DNA of 64,000 bases from NCBI RefSeq assembly GCF_014750655.1, contig NZ_JABBXD010000007.1, positions 124,001 through 188,000 on the forward strand, in the 5' to 3' direction. The stretch comes from Salinimonas profundi (GTDB lineage Bacteria > Pseudomonadota > Gammaproteobacteria > Enterobacterales > Alteromonadaceae). The notes beneath the pieces were generated by a model. The model was not told the origin of the DNA and searched no databases. It saw only the letters and a program-made list of their open reading frames with translations. Each line of letters opens with the position of its first letter. Positions within the stretch are counted from its first letter, which is position 1. The translations under genes were made by a program, and so were the position numbers. Shown here piece by piece: positions 25,678-35,124 of the stretch.

Positions 25678-27273
25678 TTACACATCAAACTGATTCATGG
25701 TGTTATCTTTGCCTGACGCTTTGAGCGCGGCTTCACCAGAAAAATACTCTTTATGGGTATCACCCAAATCCGAGCCTGCCATCGCCTGATGCTTAACGCA
25801 CGCCAGGCCTTCGCGAATTTCTTTACGCTGTACGCCGCGAACATAAGCCAGCATACCTTCTTCACCAAAGTAACCCTTGGCCAGATTGTCGGTAGACAAT
25901 GCTGTGGTATGGTAGGTAGGCAATGTGATCAGGTGGTGGAATATACCCGCCTCACGTGCCGCATCTCGCTGGAAGCTCTGAATTTTCTGGTCTGCTTCAG
26001 CAGCCAGTTCTGAATCATCATATTCAGATGACATCAGGCTGTCACGCTGATAAGCCGATAAGTCTTTGCCTTCTGACTTCCACTGGTCGAAAATTTGCTG
26101 ACGGAAGTTCAGTGTCCAGTTAAAGGAAGGTGAGTTGTTGTAAACCAGCTTTGCATCAGGTACGACATCACGAATCTGGTTAACCATATCGGCAATCTGT
26201 CCAACATGAGGTTTTTCAGTTTCAATCCACAGTAAGTCGGCACCGTTTTGCAATGAGGTAATACAGTCAAGTACTACTCGATCTACGCCTGTATCGGGCT
26301 TGAATTTAAATAAGCCATTAGGCAGGCGGACCGGTTTGACCAGTTTGCCGTCCTGTTTAATAACCAGATCACCCTCATTCAGGTCGCCAGCGTCATTTAC
26401 CTCGGTCGTATCAAGGTATGCATTATATTGAGAGGCAAGATCACCGGGCTGTTGTGATACCGGAATTTTCTGGGTCAGGCCAGCACCCAGTGAATCTGTA
26501 CGTGCAACAATAACACCGTCGTCCACACCTAATTCAAGGAAGGCATAGCGAACCGCATTGATTTTAGCCAGAAAATCTTCATGAGGAACCGTTACTTTAC
26601 CATCCTGATGGCCACACTGCTTGGCATCTGATACCTGGTTCTCTATCTGGATGCAGCACGCCCCTGCTTCAATCATTTTCTTGGCCAGCAGGTATGTTGC
26701 TTCCTCGTTACCGAATCCGGCGTCTATGTCCGCAATAATGGGCACAACATGTGATTCAAAATTATCAATCTGTGACTGGATGGCAGATGTGTCCTGCCCA
26801 CTGTCTTTCGCTGCATCAAGCTGTTTAAATAGTTTACCCAGCTCCTGTGCATCGGCCTGACGTAAAAAGGTATAAAGTTCCTCAATCAAAGCAGGTACGG
26901 AAGTTTTTTCGTGCATAGACTGGTCTGGCAGCGGGCCGAACTCTGAACGAAGTGCTGCTACCATCCAGCCAGACAGGTAAAGATAACGTTTGTTAGTATT
27001 GCCGTAGTGCTTTTTAATGGAGAGCATTTTCTGCTGGCCCACGAAGCCGTGCCAGCAACCCAGTGACTGTGTGTACTGCGCGCTGTCAGCATCGTAATCG
27101 GCCATATCCTGACGCATAATTGCTGCCGTATAGCGAGCGATGTCCAAACCCGTTTTGAAACGATTTTGTGCTTTCATTCTGGCTGCATATTCAGGGCTGA
27201 TGCTATCCCACTTACCTTGTTGGGTAGATTTCAACGTTGCGATCGCGTCGATGTCTTGTTGATATTGCGACAT
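25678..27273 (-). CDS. aceA: Isocitrate lyase (long 531-residue class)
   Basis: 531 residues, the long AceA form of Pseudomonas and many marine gammaproteobacteria, not the 434-residue E. coli type. It splits isocitrate into succinate and glyoxylate. The catalytic region contains KQCGHQDGKVTVPHED; metal and substrate segments PIIADIDAGFGNEEAT, VIVARTDSLGAGL and YNNSPSFNW are clear. GGAG lies 7 bases before the ATG. A strong terminator follows. It probably depends on its own promoter in the upstream non-coding stretch and on the neighbouring LysR regulator. Confidence 0.95.
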   Translation of the reverse strand: MSQYQQDIDAIATLKSTQQGKWDSISPEYAARMKAQNRFKTGLDIARYTAAIMRQDMADYDADSAQYTQSLGCWHGFVGQQKMLSIKKHYGNTNKRYLYLSGWMVAALRSEFGPLPDQSMHEKTSVPALIEELYTFLRQADAQELGKLFKQLDAAKDSGQDTSAIQSQIDNFESHVVPIIADIDAGFGNEEATYLLAKKMIEAGACCIQIENQVSDAKQCGHQDGKVTVPHEDFLAKINAVRYAFLELGVDDGVIVARTDSLGAGLTQKIPVSQQPGDLASQYNAYLDTTEVNDAGDLNEGDLVIKQDGKLVKPVRLPNGLFKFKPDTGVDRVVLDCITSLQNGADLLWIETEKPHVGQIADMVNQIRDVVPDAKLVYNNSPSFNWTLNFRQQIFDQWKSEGKDLSAYQRDSLMSSEYDDSELAAEADQKIQSFQRDAAREAGIFHHLITLPTYHTTALSTDNLAKGYFGEEGMLAYVRGVQRKEIREGLACVKHQAMAGSDLGDTHKEYFSGEAALKASGKDNTMNQFDV

Positions 27274-27971
27274 GCTCGTTCTCCATTATGTTATCTGTTT
27301 TGTTCTTGCTGGCCGATGTAGGGCAACAAATTTTGTAAGGTCCATTTCATCCTAGGGTGAATTTTAAGATAACGTAAATATATAATTTGCATTATCGCCA
27401 TTCATGGTGTGAATTGTATGGTGGGGTAGCTTATGACTTTTTGACGGGCTTGGGGGCGAGGGTAGACCATAGTGGTTGACCGCCAATAAAGCTATTGCGC
27501 AATAACAAGTCTTGGCGTTAACTGTGTAAAGCAGACGCCAGGCTGGCGAACAGTGAAAGACGGATTTGCCAGAAATATTACGGGGCAAGTGAGACTTGGT
27601 TTTGATTATTTAGCTAAAGCAAACTTTCTGATCATCATCACGCAGATGAATAGTAGGGTGCAGATACGCAGCATTATTACTGACCTTCGTTTTATTGCCC
27701 AAACCTCAACGACCACCTATTGCAATAAGACTGAAACCTTTTTGCTGTAAAAAGCACAATGCCGCTATGAGGTGCACGTGCAAGCTGACGAATTTTCTCG
27801 TGAGTAAAAAGTGATGAATATAACAACATCAGGAGATCGCATGTTGCTTAGCCGGCAGAGTTTAATCGTTTAAAATGCGTCAGTTGTGGAATACCTTTTG
27901 TGACTGAACAGAGGCTGATTTACACTCTACATTATCTTTTGTTACGGAATTCTCAAATACGGAACGCGAGC
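27274..27971. other. Non-coding stretch between aceA and the phosphatase gene
   Basis: About 700 bases separate the divergent isocitrate lyase and alkaline phosphatase genes. The aceA promoter must be at the left end. Short open frames here look random and lack ribosome-binding sites. The exception is a 10-codon frame at 27841-27873 with AGGAG 5 bases before its ATG, which could be a leader peptide or chance. I see no Pho box, repeat or RNA gene. Confidence 0.5.
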
Positions 27972-29402
27972 ATGCTTAAAAAAGTATCCATTTTATCGCT
28001 GATAAGCGCCGCTGTGTTGTCTGGTTGTATGTCGTCAGCGAACCCCGCTAATGATGCTAAGCACACCATGCAGCAAGCAGATACACCAAAAAATGTTATT
28101 ATGGTTGTTGCTGACGGGATGGGCCCGGCCTATACAACAGCATATCGCAACTATATGGATGACCCGACAACCGACGTCGTCGAAACGGTCGTTTTTGACG
28201 ATATTCTTACCGGTAATGCCTCTACCTATCCGCATCATATGTCCGGTTATGTGACTGATTCAGCTGCCTCTGCCACAGCATTGGCCAGTGGCGAGAAATC
28301 TTACAACGGTGCAATCGGCGTTGATCATAACAAGGTTAACGTAGAGTCAGTACTTCAGCTTGCGAAAAAGCAAGGGATGCGAACTGGCGTGGCGGTTACT
28401 TCACAAATTAACCACGCGACGCCTGCATCCTATATAGCGCACAATGAGAGTCGCAAGAATTATGATGCGCTTGCCGACAGTTTTTTCGATGATCGTATCA
28501 ACGGCGAGATAACGGCGGATGTTATGCTCGGTGGTGGTACCCAGTATTTTGAAAGAGACGATCGCGACCTGGTTGCCGAATTTATTGATGCTGATTATCA
28601 GTATGTTGATACCTACAATAAGCTGGCAACATTACCGGCCGGCTCTGACGTTCTGGGATTATTTGCACCTGTAGGTTTACCTCCTGCACTGGATGATACC
28701 CGAGAGCATCGTCTGTCGTATCTGACCGAACATGCAATAAAACACCTGGAAAACCCGGAAGGATTTTTTCTTCTTGTGGAAGCCAGCCAGGTGGATTGGG
28801 CGGGTCATGCAAATGACATCGGCTCAGCCATGGCGGAGATGGATGATTTGGCTGCAACCATCAGCTACCTGAAAGACTACGTCAAAGACCATCCTGATAC
28901 GCTGGTGGTTTTAACCGCGGACCACAGCACTGGCGGCCTGACCATAGGCGCGAATGGCGATTACCGCTGGTCTCCTGAATTTTTAAAAGACATGAAGTCA
29001 TCTGTGCATACTATTGCGCAAAATATGCCGGATATGGACCAGCCACTGGCATATATCAGTCAGCAACTCGGCTTTGCCTTTACAGAAGAAGACCATACGA
29101 TTCTCAATAAGGTGCTTGAGCATGAGGATGTGGTTCAACGTGAGGCAGGCCTGAAAAAGTTTTTAGATATGAAAAGCAACACAGGATGGACAACCTCTGG
29201 TCATACCGGAGTAGATGTTGAAGTCTTTTCATTTGGCGCAGGCAGCCACGCATTTGTTGGCCAAATGGACAATACGGATATCGCAAAACGGATGAAAGCG
29301 TTTGTAAGTGGTAAGGCGCGACAGCTTTCCACCAGTGATGAACCTGTTGTGGTGCCATCCGATGATACCTGTAATTTTGAAAAAGATTTTCATTGTGAAT
29401 AA
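27972..29402 (+). CDS. Alkaline phosphatase (PhoA family), lipoprotein
   Basis: 476 residues from the ATG at 27972, chosen because it begins a lipoprotein signal (MLKKVSILSLISAAVLSGC, lipobox Cys at 19). The nucleophile motif VTDSAASATA places the catalytic serine at 97. Metal-binding segments include NVIMVVADGMG at the N-terminus, EASQVDWAGHAND in the middle, TADHSTGG, and a C-terminal TTSGHTGVDV. It hydrolyses phosphomonoesters, and as a lipoprotein it should be tethered to a membrane face. No clear PhoB box is seen upstream. A strong terminator follows the stop codon. Confidence 0.9.
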   Translation: MLKKVSILSLISAAVLSGCMSSANPANDAKHTMQQADTPKNVIMVVADGMGPAYTTAYRNYMDDPTTDVVETVVFDDILTGNASTYPHHMSGYVTDSAASATALASGEKSYNGAIGVDHNKVNVESVLQLAKKQGMRTGVAVTSQINHATPASYIAHNESRKNYDALADSFFDDRINGEITADVMLGGGTQYFERDDRDLVAEFIDADYQYVDTYNKLATLPAGSDVLGLFAPVGLPPALDDTREHRLSYLTEHAIKHLENPEGFFLLVEASQVDWAGHANDIGSAMAEMDDLAATISYLKDYVKDHPDTLVVLTADHSTGGLTIGANGDYRWSPEFLKDMKSSVHTIAQNMPDMDQPLAYISQQLGFAFTEEDHTILNKVLEHEDVVQREAGLKKFLDMKSNTGWTTSGHTGVDVEVFSFGAGSHAFVGQMDNTDIAKRMKAFVSGKARQLSTSDEPVVVPSDDTCNFEKDFHCE

Positions 29403-29416
29403 CAGGTACCGATAAA

Positions 29417-29452
29417 CAAAAAAAGGAGACATATATGTCTCCTTTTTTTGTT
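29417..29452 (+). terminator. Terminator of alkaline phosphatase gene
   Basis: Perfect palindrome GGAGACATA-TATGTCTCC followed by seven T, 22 bases after the stop codon. Confidence 0.92.
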
Positions 29453-29543
29453 TCCGTAATAGTGTTTAAGTGCGTAACGGCGGTTAACGTTTTTAACCCC
29501 TTATGAATCTTGCTAAGAGCGGGCAGGGTGCTAAAGTAAAGAT

Positions 29544-30251
29544 TTACTGATGGTTCAAAAAGTTATCCAGATCTTCGCCGGTAATTTTTCCAATCTGACT
29601 GAACAGGTACCACAGGGCGGTCACCAGTAGAATCATGCTGGGGATCACAATAACCGGGTAACTGAGCGCCGTCATCCGTCCCAATTCTTCTGTGTACGCG
29701 GTGGTACCAGGTTCGCTCACCAGGATAACTTTGGCCAGAATATAATTCAGCGCAGAAGAAACAAAGAAAGACGCCGCCACGATGTAAGAACTGTTGGCGA
29801 CTTTACGACGAAACTCACGCTCTTTTCCTTTGCGCGCCAGCGCGTCATTTAATGCATTCCAGTTGATGATCTGGTCGTTGAGGATCAGCATTTTTACCAG
29901 CGGTTTCTTGGTGTATTGGGTAATCAGTACTGCTATACCGATAAGTGCAGGAATGGCAGCCTCTTTGATAGCGATATACTCAGCTGGTAATTTCAACAAA
30001 CTGATACCGCCGGTAAGCAGGACACTGATGATGCCCAGAATAGAAAAACCGTTAACTTTTCCTGATTGTTTCAAATCCCAGAAACCATAACCCACGGGAA
30101 AAATCAGCGCAGCAACAATGCTCCAGGCTGGCCCGAGCAAATCATCCGAGCTGGTGTAGCTCATAATCACAACGGGGATGACAATGTTGAATGCCAGGTT
30201 ACCGAAAAAGCCCTGGTTCTGTTTCTGGTTACTTTGATTGGTGGAGGTCAT
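29544..30251 (-). CDS. VC0807-like integral membrane protein
   Basis: 235 residues with about six hydrophobic segments (for example NIVIPVVIMSY, WSIVAALIFPVGYGFWDL, GISLLKLPAEYIAI and SYPVIVIPSMILLVTALWYL). The pattern, with a central cytoplasmic helix rich in charged residues (NALNDALARKGKEREFRRK), fits the uncharacterised VC0807 family. No function can be given. It follows the rhomboid gene on the same strand after 139 bases, so it may be separate from that operon. Confidence 0.65.
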   Translation of the reverse strand: MTSTNQSNQKQNQGFFGNLAFNIVIPVVIMSYTSSDDLLGPAWSIVAALIFPVGYGFWDLKQSGKVNGFSILGIISVLLTGGISLLKLPAEYIAIKEAAIPALIGIAVLITQYTKKPLVKMLILNDQIINWNALNDALARKGKEREFRRKVANSSYIVAASFFVSSALNYILAKVILVSEPGTTAYTEELGRMTALSYPVIVIPSMILLVTALWYLFSQIGKITGEDLDNFLNHQ

Positions 30252-30390
30252 GAATACTTCACTTCACTTATCTTAACTGCATTATAAGAAATTGGTCGTC
30301 ACTGCCAACGTCTGTTAAAGAGAATTTGTGTATCAGTTTGTGAAGGTACTGAATTTCTTCAACTTAAAGTTAGCAGTGATAAGACACGAC

Positions 30391-30951
30391 TCACACGGTG
30401 CTGGTTGCACCCCAGCGCCAGGCGGCAAGCAAACCGGCTGCAAAGCCGAACAGATGATATTCATAAGAAACAAATTCACGACCGGGCAGCACACCTAAGA
30501 TCAATCCGCCATAGAGGATTGCCACCAGTACGGAGATAATCATATAGGGGATCTTTTTGGTCTTAAAACCAGCCCATAGTAAGAACCCGAAATAGCCATA
30601 CACAATACCACTTGCGCCCAGATGCACAGCCGAGCGACCAAATAACCAGACACCCAGCCCGGCGACAAGAAAGACGGTCAGCGTCACTTTGATAAAGGTC
30701 TTGTTTCCCCACTGTAGCGTTAACCATATGAACAACAGTAAAGGTAGTAAGTTGGCGATCAGGTGGGCAGGGGTTTGGTGGACCCACGGTGCTGTAATGA
30801 TATTCAACAGTGATGGCAGATAGCGGGGCATAATCCCCAGGCTATTTAAACTGTTAAGAGTAATTAGATTGATAATCTCAATCAGTATTAGTGCGGCACC
30901 GATTATAGCAATCAGGCGAAATTGTGAACGTAATCTGGGTAATTGGCTCAT
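30391..30951 (-). CDS. Rhomboid-family intramembrane serine protease
   Basis: 186 residues with six hydrophobic segments. The catalytic serine S114 is in [14 protein letters not shown] and the histidine H166 in [23 protein letters not shown] at 63-70 supplies the conserved oxyanion-side His and Asn. Rhomboids cut membrane-spanning helices. Its ATG overlaps the yjfC stop by 4 bases (ATGA), so it is translationally coupled to the yjf operon. Likely substrates would be membrane proteins of that module, but this is inference. It is not part of the E. coli yjfIJKLMC set. Confidence 0.85.
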   Translation of the reverse strand: MSQLPRLRSQFRLIAIIGAALILIEIINLITLNSLNSLGIMPRYLPSLLNIITAPWVHQTPAHLIANLLPLLLFIWLTLQWGNKTFIKVTLTVFLVAGLGVWLFGRSAVHLGASGIVYGYFGFLLWAGFKTKKIPYMIISVLVAILYGGLILGVLPGREFVSYEYHLFGFAAGLLAAWRWGATSTV

Positions 30952-32111
30952 AAAATTATATGCGGTAAATACCGCGACAAATCCTGTGTAACTAAAGACG
31001 AATCCTCTCGGACTGAAATACCAGCAGGTAAATTATCTACCAACCAGCTTCCTATTAACGTGTAGTTACGGTCAAAGCGGGGAAGTGGATGAAAAGCCTG
31101 AATAATAAACCCTTCCTCACCATATGGACCATCAGATAAGGTACGTTCATTCTCTCCGTTAATAAGCGAAATATTGGCGCCTTCACGGGAAAACAGCGGC
31201 TTTTTAACCCATTCACGCCCCTGAAGAGATGGATGAGCATCTGCATAATACGATTCCAGCAGGTTGGGGTGATGAGGGAACATTTCCCACAACAGCGGTA
31301 AAATTGCTTTGTTTGAGATCACCGCTTTCCAGGCGGGCTCGATCCAGCTGACATCCGCATTAATCAGTGCCTCTCCATAGGGATCGGCCAGCATGAATTC
31401 CCATGGATAGAGCTTGAAACAATCCGTGATTGGCGCATCATCCAAGTCGGTGAATACGCCAGTGTCGGCCAGTCCGATATCTTCGATATACACAAAATCT
31501 GCTGCAAGACCCGCTTCGCTGGCGCAGTCCTGAAGATATTGCACTGTGCCGCGATCTTCATCGGTGTCTTTACAGCAGGCAAAATGCATTTGTTGAATAT
31601 GCTTTTGTCGGGCGATATCGGCGAACCGAAAAATCAGCTTTTCCTGTAGTGAGTTGAATTGATCAGACTGACGGGGGAGTTGCCCGTTATTGACGTTTTG
31701 CTCAAGCCATAACCACTGCCAGAAGCCAGATTCGTACAATGAAGTTGGCGTATCGGCATTGTTTTCCAACAGCTTGGCTGGCCCTGTGCCATCGTAGACC
31801 AAATCAAGTCGTGAATACAAAGACGGTTCACGTTGATGAAAAGAGGTATGCACTAAATCCCAGTATGCCCGTGGAATGGCAAAGCGGGTCAAAAGCGCTT
31901 CGCTGTTGACCACTCGTTCGGTAGCCGCCAGACACATCTGATGCAATTCGGCGGTGGGATCTTCTATATCGTTTTCAATTTGTTGCAAAGAAAACTGGTA
32001 GTAAGCCGTTTCATCCCAGTACGGCTGGCCATACATTGTGTGAAAATGAAAACCGTATTCTTTGGCCTGCTGTTGCCAGTCAGGCCTGGGCGTAATCGGT
32101 CGGCGGAACAA
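30948..32111 (-). CDS. yjfC: Glutathionylspermidine-synthase-family ATP-grasp protein (YjfC/YgiC-like)
   Basis: 387 residues. The N-terminus ([31 protein letters not shown]) and the late ATP-grasp elements ([57 protein letters not shown]) identify the synthetase domain of glutathionylspermidine synthase. The amidase half is absent, as in YjfC and YgiC, so the substrate is uncertain. The start is a TTG at 32111, 5 bases after the yjfM stop; homologues begin at the same point. It is in one operon with the channel and yjfK, yjfL and yjfM. Confidence 0.88.
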   Translation of the reverse strand: MFRRPITPRPDWQQQAKEYGFHFHTMYGQPYWDETAYYQFSLQQIENDIEDPTAELHQMCLAATERVVNSEALLTRFAIPRAYWDLVHTSFHQREPSLYSRLDLVYDGTGPAKLLENNADTPTSLYESGFWQWLWLEQNVNNGQLPRQSDQFNSLQEKLIFRFADIARQKHIQQMHFACCKDTDEDRGTVQYLQDCASEAGLAADFVYIEDIGLADTGVFTDLDDAPITDCFKLYPWEFMLADPYGEALINADVSWIEPAWKAVISNKAILPLLWEMFPHHPNLLESYYADAHPSLQGREWVKKPLFSREGANISLINGENERTLSDGPYGEEGFIIQAFHPLPRFDRNYTLIGSWLVDNLPAGISVREDSSLVTQDLSRYLPHIIL

Positions 32112-32116
32112 TTGCG

Positions 32117-32734
32117 TTAACCGCCCCAGCCGCCGGAACGAGACCGGCTGCTACCCCACGATGACTTCGCTCTGACTGAACTGCCGAAACCGCCCCGGCT
32201 TATAGTGCGCGACACGGTTGGCTTGGGTTTGAAAGTGGACGATTTGACCCGGTATTTGCGTTTTCGGATATCCCCGTCAAAAATGTAACCGTCAGATGTT
32301 ACCCAGCGTGAACGAAACGGTGAGTAAGGCGAATACGAGGTAAATAACGGCTGAGAGTAATAGGATCGTGGTGACATCAGCTGACTGACCATGAAACCAG
32401 CCATGAAAGGCATGAAGAAACTGCCATTGTCGGTGGCAATCTGCCGGCACTGGTTTGGCCCGAACTCATATTCACAATCCGCAACGGATGAAAATTTTGG
32501 GCTGGTGCGGGCCGCCTCATCTATGGCCTGTTGATAAGCCGCCTGACATTCGTCCGCCGCATCCGGATTGTCGCTGGTACAATCGTCCACCGATGTATAA
32601 ATATCAGCGGGTTGCCGGTTGTCACTACAAGCACTGAGAAACATACCCGCGACACCTACTGCCAATGGTTTGACTGCCAGTGACTTGCGCATGCGGGTGA
32701 GATTTATGTGTTTGGTGCGTTTTTGCGTAGCCAT
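32117..32734 (-). CDS. yjfM: DUF1190 family lipoprotein (YjfM/YgiB-like)
   Basis: 205 residues. LSAC at 33-36 is a lipobox-like site after a hydrophobic stretch, though the N-terminus before it is long and basic. Then come Cys-containing DUF1190 repeats ([37 protein letters not shown]). The C-terminus is low-complexity Ser/Gly/Arg ([15 protein letters not shown]). Function unknown; in E. coli, DUF1190 genes pair with a YjfC/YgiC ATP-grasp gene, exactly as here. It starts 12 bases after yjfL. Confidence 0.85.
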   Translation of the reverse strand: MATQKRTKHINLTRMRKSLAVKPLAVGVAGMFLSACSDNRQPADIYTSVDDCTSDNPDAADECQAAYQQAIDEAARTSPKFSSVADCEYEFGPNQCRQIATDNGSFFMPFMAGFMVSQLMSPRSYYSQPLFTSYSPYSPFRSRWVTSDGYIFDGDIRKRKYRVKSSTFKPKPTVSRTISRGGFGSSVRAKSSWGSSRSRSGGWGG

Positions 32735-32746
32735 AATTTCCCCCGC

Positions 32747-33163
32747 TTAATACGTCATACACGCGGCGTTGAGCAAACCCACTGCTACTGACATAGCAGC
32801 CAGTATAGCGCCGGCAGACACTTCGTTATTGGTAATTCGCTCGGCGATGCGTGGCATGAAGGTAAATCGCAGCAAGGCAAATGCCAGAGACTGTGCGATG
32901 ATGGCGACGATACCCCAAATGGCAAAATCGATGACTGATAAGGAGTTCGCCGCGGCGCCTGACAGGGCTAGTGCAAAACCGATAATCGCACCACCAAAGC
33001 CCACTGCAGCGGCAACATTTTTTTCTTCTTTTACCAGCTTCCATTCATCATGGGGCGTAACGAATGCATACACGAATTTGAAAATAAAAAGAAAAACGAT
33101 CGAAATTACAAAATACAGGGCGAAATTATCCAGTCCTGCCAGTGATGCCATTATTGAATCCAT
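32747..33163 (-). CDS. yjfL: DUF350 membrane protein (YjfL-like)
   Basis: 138 residues with four hydrophobic segments, first at about 13-32 (NFALYFVISIVFLFIFKFVY), then VGFGGAIIGFALALSG, a third at 78-98, and a C-terminal one. This is the DUF350 pattern. AGAGGATTAAGC precedes the ATG and overlaps the end of yjfK, so expression is tightly coupled. DUF350 proteins travel with PspA-like and ATP-grasp genes; the molecular role is unknown. Confidence 0.85.
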   Translation of the reverse strand: MDSIMASLAGLDNFALYFVISIVFLFIFKFVYAFVTPHDEWKLVKEEKNVAAAVGFGGAIIGFALALSGAAANSLSVIDFAIWGIVAIIAQSLAFALLRFTFMPRIAERITNNEVSAGAILAAMSVAVGLLNAACMTY

Positions 33164-33173
33164 GCTTAATCCT

Positions 33174-33824
33174 CTAGCCGTTAATTTGAATATCGGTTGG
33201 TAATACGTCGAAGCCAGTGCTTATCACAAGGCAACGATCTTTATTGTTATTAATTATTTTTTCTTCGCCCACCACTAAAAGCGACTCGAAACGCTCATCA
33301 TCAAGCGGGCGTTCATAAAGCATCATAAACTGATCGGTGGTACTTACATCACCATCTTCTTCATAGGTTTTTTCAGTAACAGCCACCGGGGGAGAATTAT
33401 CGCCAACCGCATCCCATACGCGGGTGAAGGTTTTACCCTCAATCTCGTAGGTAGGCTGTGAAATGAGCGAGTTAAGACACTCATTCCACTGTGCATCATT
33501 GCCTATGGTTTTGGTATCGTAGAAGTGCCACAATTTCACATCGGTAATATGGTTTTCGGTCAGGCCGCCATCGGTCACCACCTGTAAAAAACCGTCATCA
33601 TCAGTATAAAACCGCAGTAGATTCCCGCCTGAATCCAGTTGGGCGTGGCCAACGGCCTGTATAAGCTGTGACGTGGCACATGTTTCGATTATTAAGTCAG
33701 GCGTAAGTACTTTCAGTTTAAGTGCATCAAGCTCAAAAGAACCACCCAGATATAAACCCATGATTTCAGGTGATTTGGGAGCGGCGGGTGCGGCAGATTT
33801 ACGGCCAAAAAGCTTACTGAACAT
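33174..33824 (-). CDS. yjfK: DUF2491 family protein (YjfK-like)
   Basis: 216 residues from the ATG at 33824, with GGGGAG 6 bases upstream; the ATG is one base beyond the channel stop codon. A short N-terminal helix (MFSKLFGRKSAAPAAPKSPE) precedes the soluble DUF2491 domain, with conserved DDDGFLQV, WNECLNSLISQPTYEI and YERPLDDERFESLLV. It is a cytoplasmic protein of unknown function that accompanies PspA-like YjfJ in E. coli. Its position immediately after a TrkA-N channel suggests it acts at the inner membrane. Confidence 0.85.
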   Translation of the reverse strand: MFSKLFGRKSAAPAAPKSPEIMGLYLGGSFELDALKLKVLTPDLIIETCATSQLIQAVGHAQLDSGGNLLRFYTDDDGFLQVVTDGGLTENHITDVKLWHFYDTKTIGNDAQWNECLNSLISQPTYEIEGKTFTRVWDAVGDNSPPVAVTEKTYEEDGDVSTTDQFMMLYERPLDDERFESLLVVGEEKIINNNKDRCLVISTGFDVLPTDIQING

Positions 33825-33825
33825 A

Positions 33826-34878
33826 TCAGCTCCCCAGTTTTTGCCAGTCAATGTCGGTCATACGCGCGCTGGCGATATAGAAAATTGTATCATTCGCTGA
33901 CACTGTTACCGCAGAATCAGGATTTACCACCATATTTTTATACACCCCGCCCGGCGCAAAGCCAATAAAGATTGCGTCATAATGCTTTTTCATATTGATA
34001 AAAAGCTGGCCCACGGTCAGTGTGTCGCAGTCTTCCGGCACTGCGACGGAAAACTGGGCCTGTCCGGCATCCACACTTATCAGATCATGATGCAGCATAC
34101 TGGAACCCGGATCGAAGACAGATTTGGCCAGCATTTCAACGGCCACGCTGGGTGTGCATTCTACATTAGGGCAGTGGGTTTGCAGCAATGACACCAAAGA
34201 ATCATCGCTGAAATAAGCCACCTGATGCGCATCCGGATTACGCTTTGTGCAATAAAGGGCGGTAGTCAGGGTCACATCATCAGACGGGTTGTCGATAAGA
34301 ATGACACCGGCCTCGGCAATGCAGGCCCGATCCATGTCATCATCTTTATTAAATGATTCCACATGAACGAACTCAATCTGGCCGGGCAGAGGGTTGGTAA
34401 TATCCGCTTTCACACATAATACGATGTCTGGTTTAACCGCTAAATCCTCACGCTCTTTGAGCAACAGGTCTAACAGCAGCATAGTCTTTTTTTCATTCCA
34501 GCCAATGACCAGAATATGATTATTTACATGAAGGGTTTTCATTCCGGTTAATCCTTTTTTCCACTGGTCACTTACCCAGGCTGCGATTCGCCCTATTACC
34601 ATGGCAAATATACTCAGACCAACAGGTATAACGAATAATGCGACAATGACTTTGCCGGCGGTAGTAACCGGGGACAGGTCGCCATAACCTACCGTTGACG
34701 CCGTCACGGCCAGCCAGTAAATGAATTCGACCTGACTGATAAGCGCCTGCTCACCTGCTGCGCTGAGCAAAGACCAGCTCATTAGCCCATAAATTAGGGT
34801 GATCAGTACAATGGTGTACCATCTTGATTCGCTGAAGTAGCGAAGCATTAATCGACGAAGCTTTGTCCAGGAGGCCAT
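33826..34878 (-). CDS. Two-TM potassium channel with TrkA-N/RCK domain
   Basis: 350 residues. TM1 is at about 21-39, the pore helix and selectivity filter at 52-70 (TVGYGD at 62-67), TM2 at about 77-102, and a cytoplasmic RCK/TrkA-N domain follows (ILVIGWNEKKTMLLLDLLLKE). A second regulatory region runs to the end. It should conduct K+ under ligand gating. It is not part of E. coli yjfIJKLMC but sits inside that order here, between yjfJ and yjfK, and is joined to yjfK by a 1-base gap. A terminator separates it from yjfJ, so its promoter must lie in 34879-35090. Confidence 0.9.
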   Translation of the reverse strand: MASWTKLRRLMLRYFSESRWYTIVLITLIYGLMSWSLLSAAGEQALISQVEFIYWLAVTASTVGYGDLSPVTTAGKVIVALFVIPVGLSIFAMVIGRIAAWVSDQWKKGLTGMKTLHVNNHILVIGWNEKKTMLLLDLLLKEREDLAVKPDIVLCVKADITNPLPGQIEFVHVESFNKDDDMDRACIAEAGVILIDNPSDDVTLTTALYCTKRNPDAHQVAYFSDDSLVSLLQTHCPNVECTPSVAVEMLAKSVFDPGSSMLHHDLISVDAGQAQFSVAVPEDCDTLTVGQLFINMKKHYDAIFIGFAPGGVYKNMVVNPDSAVTVSANDTIFYIASARMTDIDWQKLGS

Positions 34879-35091
34879 AAGCCGGGTAACATCCTGTTTC
34901 TGTTATCGTTATAGTAGTAGTATGCCTGTGGCAATCAGCACGGGCAAGCGTGTGCGACGAACATAAATGCGTCTAAGGGATAATAAAAGCTAATTGGGAA
35001 ACTTGCAGGCTGAGCAAGGATATGAAGACACCGGAAAGTGCACTTATGGCATAAGGCTGCAACACAGGGTTGCTTAACAGGTGCCTTACAT

Positions 35092-35121
35092 AAAAAAGCA
35101 GAGCGCATGCTCTGCTTTTTT
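35092..35121 (-). terminator. Terminator of the yjfI-yjfJ unit
   Basis: GCAGAGC-4 nt-GCTCTGC followed on the minus strand by TTTTTTATG, starting 4 bases after the yjfJ stop codon. Confidence 0.9.
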
Positions 35122-35124
35122 ACT

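Noticed and set aside
27364..27750. Two short reading frames in the aceA-phosphatase gap
   Set aside because: No ribosome-binding site, unlikely residue composition and no recognisable family; they are treated as chance frames.
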